NCBI GenBank assembly: GCA_023441905.1
Contig: JAEZNC010000243.1
Coordinates: forward strand, 1 to 6,420
Direction: 5' to 3'
Origin: Bacillota bacterium
GTDB taxonomy: Bacteria > Bacillota > Clostridia > Christensenellales > SZUA-584
Length of the DNA stretch: 6,420 bases
Positions 1 to 5,732 of this stretch are shown here, one piece after another. The notes under the pieces were generated by a model that did no database searches, was not told the DNA's origin, and saw only the letters and a program-made list of their open reading frames with translations. Within the stretch, counting starts at the first letter, position 1. Each line of letters begins with the position of its first letter. The translations under genes were made by a program, and so were the position numbers.

Positions 1-878
1 GCATCACCTATATCAAAAACGGTATGGCCCATTCGGTCGAGACGCGTGCGGCAGCGCTCTGTATCGGTCACAGCGCGCGCGACACCTATCTTATGCTGCT
101 GCAAAAAGGCGTGGCCGTCACGCCGAAGCCGTTTGCGGTGGGCGTGCGCATCGAGCACCCGCGCGCGTTTATCGACAAGGCGCAGTACGGCGCGGCTCTC
201 GGGCACCCGATGCTCGGCGCAGCCGAATACCGGCTCACATCGTCATCCGGGGGGCGCGGCGTGTATACATTTTGCATGTGCCCGGGCGGCGAGGTCATCT
301 GTTCGTCCACCGAGCCGGACGGCGTCGCGGTAAACGGCATGAGCTATTACGCGCGCGACAGGGAAAACTCCAACAGCGCGGTGGTGGTCGGCGTCTCCGC
401 CGCCGATTTTGAGAGCGGCCCTCTGGGCGGCGTGTATTTCCAGCAGCGGCTCGAGCGCGCGGCGTTCGCGTTAACCGGCGGACAGGGTGCGCCTGCCCAG
501 ACGCTGCGAGACTTTTTTGAAGGCAGAGCCTCTCGCCGGTTCGGCAGTGTGGTGCCGTCGTACCGCCCGCATGCGGTTCCGGCCGATCTGCACGGCTGCC
601 TGCCCCCCATTGTCACCAACGCGCTCAAGGAAGGGCTCAGCGATTTTAACCGTAAGCTCTCCGGCTTTGCGATGCCGGACGCGGTATTGACAGGTGTGGA
701 AACGCGCACGTCGTCGCCTGTGCGTTTATCGCGCGGCAGCGATTATCAGGCTCAGGGTCTACGCGGCCTGTTTCCCGCAGGCGAAGGCGCAGGCTACGCG
801 GGCGGTATCGTTTCCGCCGCGGCAGACGGCATCAAATGCGCAGAGGCCCTCATGAGCCTTTTTGCGCAGCCCTCATAG
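1..878 (+). CDS. FAD-dependent dehydrogenase (COG2509 type), C-terminal part, cut by left edge
   Basis: The reading frame is open from base 3 to the TAG at 876-878, giving 291 visible residues. The first ATG (base 24) lies inside the protein, because the residues before it (ITYIKNG) continue the domain, so the true start is outside the window. Visible family signatures, in order, are IGHSARDT, a KPFAVGVRIEHP stretch, the cysteine-containing TFCMCPGG, GMSYYARD, TGVETRTSSPVR and the C-terminal GLFPAGEGAGYAGGI. The last is the typical FAD-contacting end of these flavoproteins, with Gly-rich and acidic residues. Proteins of this family are usually around 450-540 residues, so the N-terminal Rossmann GxGxxG half is missing from view. 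They are predicted cytoplasmic flavoprotein dehydrogenases whose physiological substrate is not established. The stop is followed after 14 bases by the next gene, so the two are probably co-transcribed. Family assignment is confident from recalled motifs; the reaction is unknown. Confidence 0.88.
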   Translation, partial: ITYIKNGMAHSVETRAAALCIGHSARDTYLMLLQKGVAVTPKPFAVGVRIEHPRAFIDKAQYGAALGHPMLGAAEYRLTSSSGGRGVYTFCMCPGGEVICSSTEPDGVAVNGMSYYARDRENSNSAVVVGVSAADFESGPLGGVYFQQRLERAAFALTGGQGAPAQTLRDFFEGRASRRFGSVVPSYRPHAVPADLHGCLPPIVTNALKEGLSDFNRKLSGFAMPDAVLTGVETRTSSPVRLSRGSDYQAQGLRGLFPAGEGAGYAGGIVSAAADGIKCAEALMSLFAQPS

Positions 879-880
879 AT

Positions 881-886
881 AAGGAG
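881..886 (+). promoter_or_regulatory. Ribosome binding site for the P-loop ATPase gene
   Basis: AAGGAG lies six bases before the ATG at 893. It decides the start: the longer open frame beginning at 836 would overlap the upstream flavoprotein gene by 43 bases and lacks a comparable site, and its extra residues do not look like part of the P-loop fold. Confidence 0.85.
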
Positions 887-892
887 TATCAA

Positions 893-1570
893 ATGAAAAA
901 AATCACCGTGCTTTTCGGCAATTACGGCAGCGGCAAAACCGAGCTGTCTTTGAACATCGCGCTGATGCTCGCGGCGCAGCATACGGATGTAATGCTGATC
1001 GATCTTGATATCGTCAACCCGTATTTTCGCTCATCGGAGCACACAAAAATGCTTCAGGAAAGTGGCATCCGCGTGATCGCTCCCGTCTACGCAAATTCCG
1101 GAGTGGACCTGCCGTCGCTACCGCCCGATATCTTTGCGGCGTTTCAGGGCGGCCATGCCGTCTTCGACTGCGGCGGCGATCCCGTCGGGGCGGCGGCGCT
1201 CGGTACATTAAAGCCGCAGTTCGATGCCCAGCGCGCCAATGTGGAAGCGCTTTTTGTGATCAACACCAACAGGCCGTTTCAAACGGATACAGAGCACCTT
1301 CATGAAAGCCTTAAGCGTATCGAGCACAGCGCCCGCCTGACAGCCGACGGCTTCGTGCTGAACACCAATCTCGGCAGCGGCACCACCGGCAGCGAGCTCA
1401 GCGAAGGCCTTAACACGGTTCAGGCGCTTTCGGCGCTCACGGGCACGCCGCTCAAATATGTCAGCGGCACCAAAGAATCGCTAGCAAACTTTGCGGCGCA
1501 GCACCCTGACATAACGTCACAGTTTATTGAGCTGAAAATCTATACGCGGCCCGAGTGGATGACGGAATAA
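893..1570 (+). CDS. P-loop ATP-binding protein of unknown function (SIMIBI/MinD-like)
   Basis: This is a 225-residue protein starting at ATG 893 behind AAGGAG. The N-terminus is a beta strand followed by a Walker A loop, GNYGSGKT (residues 9-16, with K15 and T16). Next come LIDLDIVNPYFRS (about 35-47), where the aspartates after a hydrophobic strand resemble the second nucleotide-site motif of SIMIBI NTPases, and VFDCGGDPVGA (about 90-100), a probable Walker B region. NTNRPF (124-129) and a second NTN (157-159) sit where base-recognition or switch loops are found in related folds. There is no signal peptide or membrane segment, so it should be cytoplasmic. I recall similar short ATP-binding proteins in Clostridia, often near 2-oxoacid:ferredoxin oxidoreductase genes, but no role is established. 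Here it follows a flavoprotein gene by 14 bases, so a role in redox-enzyme maturation or cofactor handling is conceivable but only an inference. ATP binding is well supported; function is not. Confidence 0.85.
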   Translation: MKKITVLFGNYGSGKTELSLNIALMLAAQHTDVMLIDLDIVNPYFRSSEHTKMLQESGIRVIAPVYANSGVDLPSLPPDIFAAFQGGHAVFDCGGDPVGAAALGTLKPQFDAQRANVEALFVINTNRPFQTDTEHLHESLKRIEHSARLTADGFVLNTNLGSGTTGSELSEGLNTVQALSALTGTPLKYVSGTKESLANFAAQHPDITSQFIELKIYTRPEWMTE

Positions 1571-1587
1571 ATCGACACACAAACGAC

Positions 1588-1620
1588 GCGGACATGCCCT
1601 GCATATTCCGTGATTGTTTT
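1588..1620 (+). terminator. Possible weak rho-independent terminator after the P-loop gene
   Basis: An imperfect hairpin can be drawn from CGGA (1589-1592) pairing with TCCG (1607-1610), and ATGC (1594-1597) pairing with GCAT (1601-1604), around a CCT loop with a small internal loop. The U-rich tail TGATTGTTTT follows at 1611-1620. The stem is short and interrupted, so termination may be partial. Its position, 18 bases after the stop codon and before the next promoter, fits the end of the flavoprotein/P-loop operon. Confidence 0.4.
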
Positions 1621-1649
1621 GCGCGAACGAAACAGGCGGCCTGTAACAC

Positions 1650-1677
1650 TTGCATTGCCGCCCATATACACTATAAT
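1650..1677 (+). promoter_or_regulatory. Sigma-A-type promoter for the cysteine synthase gene
   Basis: TTGCAT at 1650-1655 (4 of 6 matches to TTGACA) and a perfect TATAAT at 1672-1677 are separated by 16 bases. Transcription would start near 1684, leaving a leader of about 36 bases that contains the ribosome binding site. That is too short for a T-box or riboswitch. A small dyad, 1632-1644, lies just upstream of the -35 element. Confidence 0.7.
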
Positions 1678-1704
1678 AAAAAGGGCTTAAATTTCAGGGT
1701 GAAC

Positions 1705-1710
1705 GGAGAT
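1705..1710 (+). promoter_or_regulatory. Ribosome binding site for the cysteine synthase gene
   Basis: GGAGAT lies nine bases before the ATG at 1720. It supports this start over the longer open frame from 1555, whose extra 55 residues would overlap the P-loop gene and span the promoter. Confidence 0.75.
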
Positions 1711-1719
1711 AAGCATCAT

Positions 1720-2613
1720 ATGAATGTTTATGGCAATATATTAAGCACGATCGGCAACACGCCTCTGGTAAGAATCAATAAACTCATACAAAAGCCCGGC
1801 GTCGAGATATACGCGAAGAACGAAGGCACCAACCCGACAGGCAGCATTAAAGACCGTATTGCGCTTAAAATGGTGGAGCAGGCCGAAGCCGAAGGCACAC
1901 TGCATGCGGGCAAAACGATCATCGAGCCCACATCGGGCAACACGGGCATCGCGCTGGCGATGATCGGCGCGGTGAAGGGCTATCCTGTGGAAATCGTGAT
2001 GAGCAGCGCGGTATCCGAGGAGCGCCAGAAGATGATCACGGCATTCGGCGGCACAGTCATCCTCACGGCGGCGGAGGAAGGCACCGATGGCGCGATACGC
2101 AAGGCGCGTGAGCTCGTGGCGGCCGATCCCGAAAAATACTTCATGCCAGATCAGTTTACCAACCGATACAATAAAATCGCGCACTATTCGACCACGGCCG
2201 AAGAGATGATCCGCGATACCGAGGGGCGCATCACGCACTTTGTTTCGGCGCTTGGGACTTCGGGCACGCTGATGGGCACAGCCAAGCGCTTAAAGGAGCT
2301 CAATCCCGAAATACGCATCGTGGAAGCGCATCCGGTGCGCGGCCATTACATACAGGGTCTTAAGAATATGACGGAGGCCATTGTGCCGGATATCTATAAC
2401 CCGTCAATGATCGACATTTCGATCATGATCGATTCGGAAGAGGCGTTTGATATGGTACGCCGCATTGTGAAGGAAGAGGGCATATTCTGCGGTATGTCGT
2501 CCGGTGCGGCGATGCTCGCGGCGCTTAAGGTTGCCGAGCAGATTGACAAGGGTGTGATCGTCTGCATATTCCCCGACCGCGGTGAGAAATACTTGAGTAC
2601 ACCGTTGTTTTAG
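1720..2613 (+). CDS. cysM: PLP-dependent cysteine synthase (O-acetylserine sulfhydrylase, CysM-like)
   Basis: The product has 297 residues, the normal size for the family (about 300). It should replace the acetyl group of O-acetyl-L-serine with sulfide (or thiosulfate in CysM types) to make L-cysteine in the cytoplasm. The start at 1720 gives the typical N-terminus MNVYGNILSTIGNTPLV. Visible motifs are NPTGSIKDR with the PLP-binding lysine K44, the substrate loop TSGNTG (71-76), the phosphate-binding GTSGT (179-183), IQGLKNM (about 211-217), GMSSGAA (258-264) with the serines near the pyridine nitrogen, and the C-terminal PDRGEKYLSTPLF. The GGxxGPHKIQGIGAGF segment of true CysK is absent, so a CysM-like subgroup is preferred. 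Substrate preference (acetylserine, phosphoserine or a cystathionine synthase reaction) cannot be settled from sequence. It stands as a single gene between its own promoter and a strong terminator. No catalytic residue appears to be missing. Confidence 0.93.
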   Translation: MNVYGNILSTIGNTPLVRINKLIQKPGVEIYAKNEGTNPTGSIKDRIALKMVEQAEAEGTLHAGKTIIEPTSGNTGIALAMIGAVKGYPVEIVMSSAVSEERQKMITAFGGTVILTAAEEGTDGAIRKARELVAADPEKYFMPDQFTNRYNKIAHYSTTAEEMIRDTEGRITHFVSALGTSGTLMGTAKRLKELNPEIRIVEAHPVRGHYIQGLKNMTEAIVPDIYNPSMIDISIMIDSEEAFDMVRRIVKEEGIFCGMSSGAAMLAALKVAEQIDKGVIVCIFPDRGEKYLSTPLF

Positions 2614-2634
2614 CGGCTAATGAGAAACGTTTTT

Positions 2635-2671
2635 ATAGAAATGCCATCTCCTATGTCATTTCTATTTTTTT
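2635..2671 (+). terminator. Rho-independent terminator of the cysteine synthase gene
   Basis: ATAGAAATG (2635-2643) pairs perfectly with CATTTCTAT (2657-2665). After one C/T mismatch, CAT (2645-2647) pairs with ATG (2653-2655) around the five-base loop CTCCT. Seven T residues follow at 2665-2671. The stem is AT-rich but long, and it begins 21 bases after the stop codon. Confidence 0.85.
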
Positions 2672-2732
2672 GATTTATTTTCATTTTTTTATCATTCTTA
2701 ACCAGCTATTTATTGTATTTTTTAGTCTTATG

Positions 2733-2760
2733 TTGTAGTATTGCTATAGTTAATCATAAT
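2733..2760 (+). promoter_or_regulatory. Candidate sigma-A promoter for the LRR/Ig gene
   Basis: TTGTAG (2733-2738) and CATAAT (2755-2760) are separated by 16 bases. In such AT-rich DNA other pairs also fit, for example TTGCTT at 2769-2774 with TCTTAT at 2792-2797 (17-base spacer), so the exact promoter is uncertain. If this one is used, the leader RNA would be about 75 bases. Confidence 0.35.
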
Positions 2761-2825
2761 TTATTATTTTGCTTACATTTTTTCAATTTTTTCTTATTCA
2801 AAACCCGATTAATCAACTATAACTT

Positions 2826-2832
2826 AAAGGAG
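2826..2832 (+). promoter_or_regulatory. Ribosome binding site for the LRR/Ig gene
   Basis: AAAGGAG lies ten bases before the ATG at 2843. The signal peptide begins exactly at that ATG, so the start is well fixed. Confidence 0.85.
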
Positions 2833-2842
2833 TCATAAACAA

Positions 2843-2917
2843 ATGAAGAAAAAACTAATCTGCTGGTTACTTGTGCTGGCTGTTGTTCTCACCTTCACCC
2901 CAACAACGTTTGCGGCA
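2843..2917 (+). other. Sec signal peptide of the LRR/Ig protein
   Basis: Residues 1-25 have three lysines, a hydrophobic stretch LICWLLVLAVVL and a polar end, TTFAA, followed by acidic residues. The cysteine at position 7 lies within the first third of the core and has no lipobox around it, so this looks like a signal peptidase I substrate rather than a lipoprotein. Confidence 0.85.
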
Positions 2918-5665
2918 GACGAAACAGAGAAAGCTAATGCGCCTTACATCACCGACCCGCATGACGCTAAGGATGGCGCAAAAATGACCGCGCAGAGCGC
3001 CGGAGACTGGGAAGATGGACGCAATGTCACCTACCTCACAGACGGCGATTGGAAGTATTATGTGAACAGCGACGATACTGCCACCATCACAGCCTATTTA
3101 GGCAGCAATACCGATATCACCACCCCCAAAAAAGTCGGCGGCAAAAATGTGACTATTATTGGCGCTCACACCTTTGAGGGCATGGCTGATATTACATCCG
3201 TCACAATCTCAGAAGGGGTTGAACAGCTTGGAGACGACATATGGGGAGTCGGAGACATTGACGGCAGCGTTTTTTCAGACTGTCTTTCGCTGACAACTAT
3301 AAATCTCCCATCTACGCTTGAGACGCTAGCGACAAATAACTTTGCCTACATGCTGTCTCTAACAACCATTACAGTCGCATCGGCAAATACCAATTTTCGA
3401 ATTGTTGATGGTGTTCTATTCAGCGGTGCCGACGGTGCCAATCTGGTTTTGGAATGTTATCCAAGATGCAAATCCGCCACCTCCTATACGATACCCTCAA
3501 GCGTCAAGACAATTGCGCCGCACGCCATCTGTTGGAGTGCCTACCTCCAAGAGCTTACAATTCCCTCATCTGTTACACAATCATCTGACGGTGTATTCAA
3601 CTGCAATGCGCTCACAACCGTCACTATACAAGACGGCGTCACAAGCATAGGCGGTTTCGGTTACTGCTTGAGTTTAACAACCGTTCATCTTCCGGACACG
3701 CTCACAGCGTTAGAGTCATGGGCTTTTGAATGTTGTGATAATTTAACAGGCATTACGCTTCCCAATGGGTTAAAAAATATTTACTGGGGAGCCTTCGAGA
3801 GCAGCGGCCTTCAAAGCATAAACATACCAGTTTCAATAACAAATATAGAATCCACTGCATTTTGCGGATGTTTGGACTTGTCTGCCATCAATATTGACTC
3901 CTCCAACCCCTATTATAAAAGTGTTGATGGTGTTCTATTCACCAAAAACGGCGATTGGTTAATGGCTTACCCTTGTGGCAAAAGCGGCTCCAGTTATACG
4001 GTTCCGGATGGCACTGCGGTCATTTGTAATGATGCTTTTTACTATGCCAAGCTTGAGCAGGTTAATTTGCCTGATAGTCTGAGTTTGATATGGTCCGGCG
4101 CTTTCGATAATAGTAGTTTAACCAATATATCAATTCCAAAAGGAGTTAAGGAAATTTATTGGCGTGCTTTTAAAAATACCAATTTGACCAACATCAGCAT
4201 CCCGAGTAATGTTGAGTTTATTGGCTATGGGGCTTTCTCTTCAAACCCCAATTTAAGCCGTTTCATCGTTTACAGCGACAGTGTTGATTATGATAGTTAT
4301 GACGATGTTTTTTATGATTCACCGAATGTTGTTCTCTGCGGCCGCGTCGGTTCCACAACGCAGACCTATGCACAAAGATACAATCTGCCGTTCAGCCCCA
4401 TCGCCACAGCCATCTCGCTGAACACTACCTCCACCACACTTCTTTCAACCGGCACAGGCAAGCTCACAGCCACCACAACCCCCAATGGAGCTGAGGTCAC
4501 GTGGAACAGCAGCAACGCCTCAGTCGTCTCGGTGGACGCCAGCGGCAATTTAAAAGCCAATACGGCAGGAACAGCAACTATCACCGCCACAAGCTATGAC
4601 CAATCAGCCAGCTGCACAGTCACGGTAAATGCACTGAACCCCGTGGGCATCAGCTGCACAAAAGCGGACGCCACAGTCTACGGTGCCGCTAACGGCTCTG
4701 TAACCGTCTCGGCTTCGGGCGGCAACAGCGGCAGCTATGAATATTCGATCAACGGCGGCTCAAGCTGGCAAGGCTCTGGCACTTTCGGCGGCCTCGCTGC
4801 GGGCACTTATACAGCCGCTGTGCGTGACGTGGGCTTCCCAAGCAACTCCGCTGCTCAAACCATATCGGTGGGCCAGCCTGCTTATATAGGTGTTATCCCC
4901 GCGGGCAAGGTCTCAACCAAGGCAAATGCGGGCACCGCCCTCACCATCGCTCCCCCCGCGGCGCCCAAGGGCTACACGGTTCAGTCCACAACCTTCTCAT
5001 CCAGCAACCCCGCTGTCGCCACAGTGGATGCCAGCGGCACCGTTTCGTTTGTGAGCGGCGGTAAAGTCACGATCATCACCAAAGTCGTATCTACAACCGT
5101 TGATAAGAAGGGCCGGATCAAGACGAAGACCACCACGGTAAAAAAGACGATCACCGTCAAGCAGCCGGTCGCGTCGATAGCGCTGAACCTTGGCAGCACA
5201 ACGATTGCGCGCACACAAAAAGTGAAGCTGATACCATCCGTCGCGCCAGCCACTGCGAGCAATAAAAAGGTGAAATGGACATCCAGCAACAAGAAGGTTG
5301 CCACTGTGTCGGGTGCGGGTGTGGTGGTCGGTAAGGCAGGCGGCACAGCGGTAATCACCTGTATGGCGGCGGACGGTAGCCGCGTGATTGCGAGCTGCAC
5401 CGTCACGGTGACACCGATATACCCGACAGCGATCAAGGTATCCAAAGCGGCGCTCACTGTGAAGACGGGTAAATCGGCATCGCTCAAGGCCACGATTACG
5501 CCGAAAAACACCGACTTTAAAACGGTGACATGGGCCAGCAGCAACACGGCTGTGGCCACTGTGGATGCGAAGGGAAAGATCAAAGGAATTGCGCCGGGCA
5601 CAGCTGTCATCACGGCGACCACAAGCAGCGGACAAACTGCTTCATGCACCGTCACCGTCAATTAA
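2843..5665 (+). CDS. Secreted BspA-like leucine-rich-repeat protein with Ig-like (Big_2) and SprB-like domains
   Basis: The product has 940 residues. Residues 1-25 form a Sec signal peptide: KKK, a hydrophobic core (about 5-18), then TTFAAD with cleavage likely after A24 or A25. Residues of about 105-517 carry some 13 LRR_5 (BspA/TpLRR) repeats of 21-24 residues with the pattern V-x-x-I-x-x-x-A-F-x-x-x-x-x-L-x-x-I-x-I-P, broken by two islands containing VDGVLF. The block ends with the usual GSTTQTYAQRYNLPF cap. Then come a Big_2 Ig-like domain (about 520-596), a SprB-repeat-like domain (about 598-676, with YEYSINGG and LAAGTYTAAVRD), a degenerate Big_2-like domain with a Lys/Thr-rich segment (about 680-773), and two more Big_2 domains (775-857, 860-940). 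No LPxTG, SLH, choline-binding or transmembrane anchor is visible, so it is either released or held non-covalently. BspA-like proteins are known in adhesion, but a ligand cannot be predicted here. The gene is monocistronic between two terminators. Confidence 0.9.
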   Translation: MKKKLICWLLVLAVVLTFTPTTFAADETEKANAPYITDPHDAKDGAKMTAQSAGDWEDGRNVTYLTDGDWKYYVNSDDTATITAYLGSNTDITTPKKVGGKNVTIIGAHTFEGMADITSVTISEGVEQLGDDIWGVGDIDGSVFSDCLSLTTINLPSTLETLATNNFAYMLSLTTITVASANTNFRIVDGVLFSGADGANLVLECYPRCKSATSYTIPSSVKTIAPHAICWSAYLQELTIPSSVTQSSDGVFNCNALTTVTIQDGVTSIGGFGYCLSLTTVHLPDTLTALESWAFECCDNLTGITLPNGLKNIYWGAFESSGLQSINIPVSITNIESTAFCGCLDLSAINIDSSNPYYKSVDGVLFTKNGDWLMAYPCGKSGSSYTVPDGTAVICNDAFYYAKLEQVNLPDSLSLIWSGAFDNSSLTNISIPKGVKEIYWRAFKNTNLTNISIPSNVEFIGYGAFSSNPNLSRFIVYSDSVDYDSYDDVFYDSPNVVLCGRVGSTTQTYAQRYNLPFSPIATAISLNTTSTTLLSTGTGKLTATTTPNGAEVTWNSSNASVVSVDASGNLKANTAGTATITATSYDQSASCTVTVNALNPVGISCTKADATVYGAANGSVTVSASGGNSGSYEYSINGGSSWQGSGTFGGLAAGTYTAAVRDVGFPSNSAAQTISVGQPAYIGVIPAGKVSTKANAGTALTIAPPAAPKGYTVQSTTFSSSNPAVATVDASGTVSFVSGGKVTIITKVVSTTVDKKGRIKTKTTTVKKTITVKQPVASIALNLGSTTIARTQKVKLIPSVAPATASNKKVKWTSSNKKVATVSGAGVVVGKAGGTAVITCMAADGSRVIASCTVTVTPIYPTAIKVSKAALTVKTGKSASLKATITPKNTDFKTVTWASSNTAVATVDAKGKIKGIAPGTAVITATTSSGQTASCTVTVN
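3403..3422 (+). repeat. Direct repeat copy 1 inside the LRR region
   Basis: The 20 bases TGTTGATGGTGTTCTATTCA are identical to 3922-3941, 519 bases (173 codons) downstream and in the same frame. They encode VDGVLF plus the first two bases of the next codon. Confidence 0.9.
3922..3941 (+). repeat. Direct repeat copy 2 inside the LRR region
   Basis: Identical to 3403-3422. The surrounding protein segments (about 150-245 and 325-413) also align as INxP...VDGVLF...YP...SYTxP...LxxxxxP, which points to an old duplication of a multi-repeat unit rather than a simple tandem array. Confidence 0.9.
4400..5662 (+). repeat. Ig-like (Big_2) and SprB-like domain array (protein-level repeats)
   Basis: Three clear Big_2 domains share W(N/T/A)SSN, V(A/S)(T/S)V(D/S)xxG, (A/K)GTAxIT and SCTVTV signatures (about residues 520-596, 775-857, 860-940). 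A fourth, degenerate one (about 680-773) keeps FSSSNPAVATVDASG but ends in a basic segment, KKGRIKTKTTTVKKTITVKQ. The SprB-like module (598-676) sits between the first Big_2 domain and the degenerate one. A sample (5161-5220) counts 36 G/C in 60 bases, so this part matches the composition of the flanking housekeeping genes better than the LRR part does. Confidence 0.85.
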
Positions 5666-5688
5666 TGAGATATATTGCGTAACAGAAA

Positions 5689-5720
5689 AGGCCGCCGAGA
5701 AAACTCAGCGGCCTCTTTAT
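5689..5720. terminator. Bidirectional rho-independent terminator between convergent genes
   Basis: AGGCCGC (5689-5695) pairs with GCGGCCT (5708-5714). After a C/A mismatch, GAG (5697-5699) pairs with CTC (5704-5706) around an AAAA loop. On the plus strand the stem is followed by CTTTATATTT; on the minus strand it is followed by TTTTCTGTT. It can therefore end both the LRR/Ig transcript and the hisC transcript. Confidence 0.88.
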
Positions 5721-5732
5721 ATTTAAAAGATA

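Larger units (their letters stand above)
2672..2842 (+). other. AT-rich, T-rich intergenic leader upstream of the LRR/Ig gene
   Basis: Hand-counting 2661-2820 gives 31 G/C bases in 160 (about 19%), against roughly 60-72% in sampled stretches of the neighbouring genes. The plus strand is strongly biased to T, with several runs of five to seven T. No open frame, hairpin with a T-tail beyond the preceding terminator, or recognisable RNA element was seen. It holds candidate promoter elements and the ribosome binding site for the gene at 2843. Confidence 0.8.
3155..4393 (+). repeat. BspA-type leucine-rich-repeat block (protein-level repeats)
   Basis: About 13 repeats at residues 105-517. Well-preserved examples are LTALESWAFECCDN (288-300), LKNIYWGAFES (310-320), LSLIWSGAFDNSS (413-425), VKEIYWRAFKNTN (435-447) and VEFIGYGAFSSNPN (457-470). 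Two non-repeat islands share the core (I/S)VDGVLF followed by a YPxCK/YPCGK motif and SYT(I/V)P. The block contains 13 cysteines (for example C205, C209, C297, C298, C341, C343). A sample of it (4021-4140) counts 42 G/C in 120 bases, about 35%. Confidence 0.88.

Noticed and set aside
836..892. A longer start for the P-loop ATPase at 836.
   Set aside because: It would overlap the preceding gene by 43 bases, whereas AAGGAG sits six bases before the ATG at 893 and the fold begins there.
1555..1719. An N-terminal extension of the cysteine synthase beginning at 1555.
   Set aside because: It would overlap the P-loop gene and run through a strong promoter; the ATG at 1720 has a ribosome binding site and gives the normal family N-terminus.
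1678..1719. A riboswitch or T-box in the cysteine synthase leader.
   Set aside because: The predicted leader is only about 36 bases and has no antiterminator or T-box-like sequence.
1741..2238. Minus-strand open frame of 165 codons inside the cysteine synthase gene.
   Set aside because: It lies wholly opposite a well-conserved gene, has an Arg/His-rich composition typical of antisense frames in GC-rich DNA, and has no start signals.
2614..2842. An insertion-sequence end or attachment site in the AT-rich gap.
   Set aside because: No terminal inverted repeat, target duplication, tRNA end or transposase remnant is visible; the only clear dyad is the terminator.
2843..2917. Lipoprotein signal in the LRR/Ig protein because of the cysteine at position 7.
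   Set aside because: The cysteine is too near the N-terminus and not preceded by a lipobox; a signal peptidase I site at TTFAA fits better.
4981..5661. Long minus-strand open frames (226 and 212 codons) opposite the Ig-like domains.
   Set aside because: They are antisense shadows of repetitive, Thr/Val/Ala-rich coding DNA; they lack ribosome binding sites and any family resemblance, while the plus-strand frame shows clear Big_2 motifs.
3155..5662. A CRISPR array or DNA-level tandem repeat in the repetitive gene.
   Set aside because: The repeats are conserved at protein level and diverged at DNA level; apart from one 20-base match there are no regularly spaced identical repeats.
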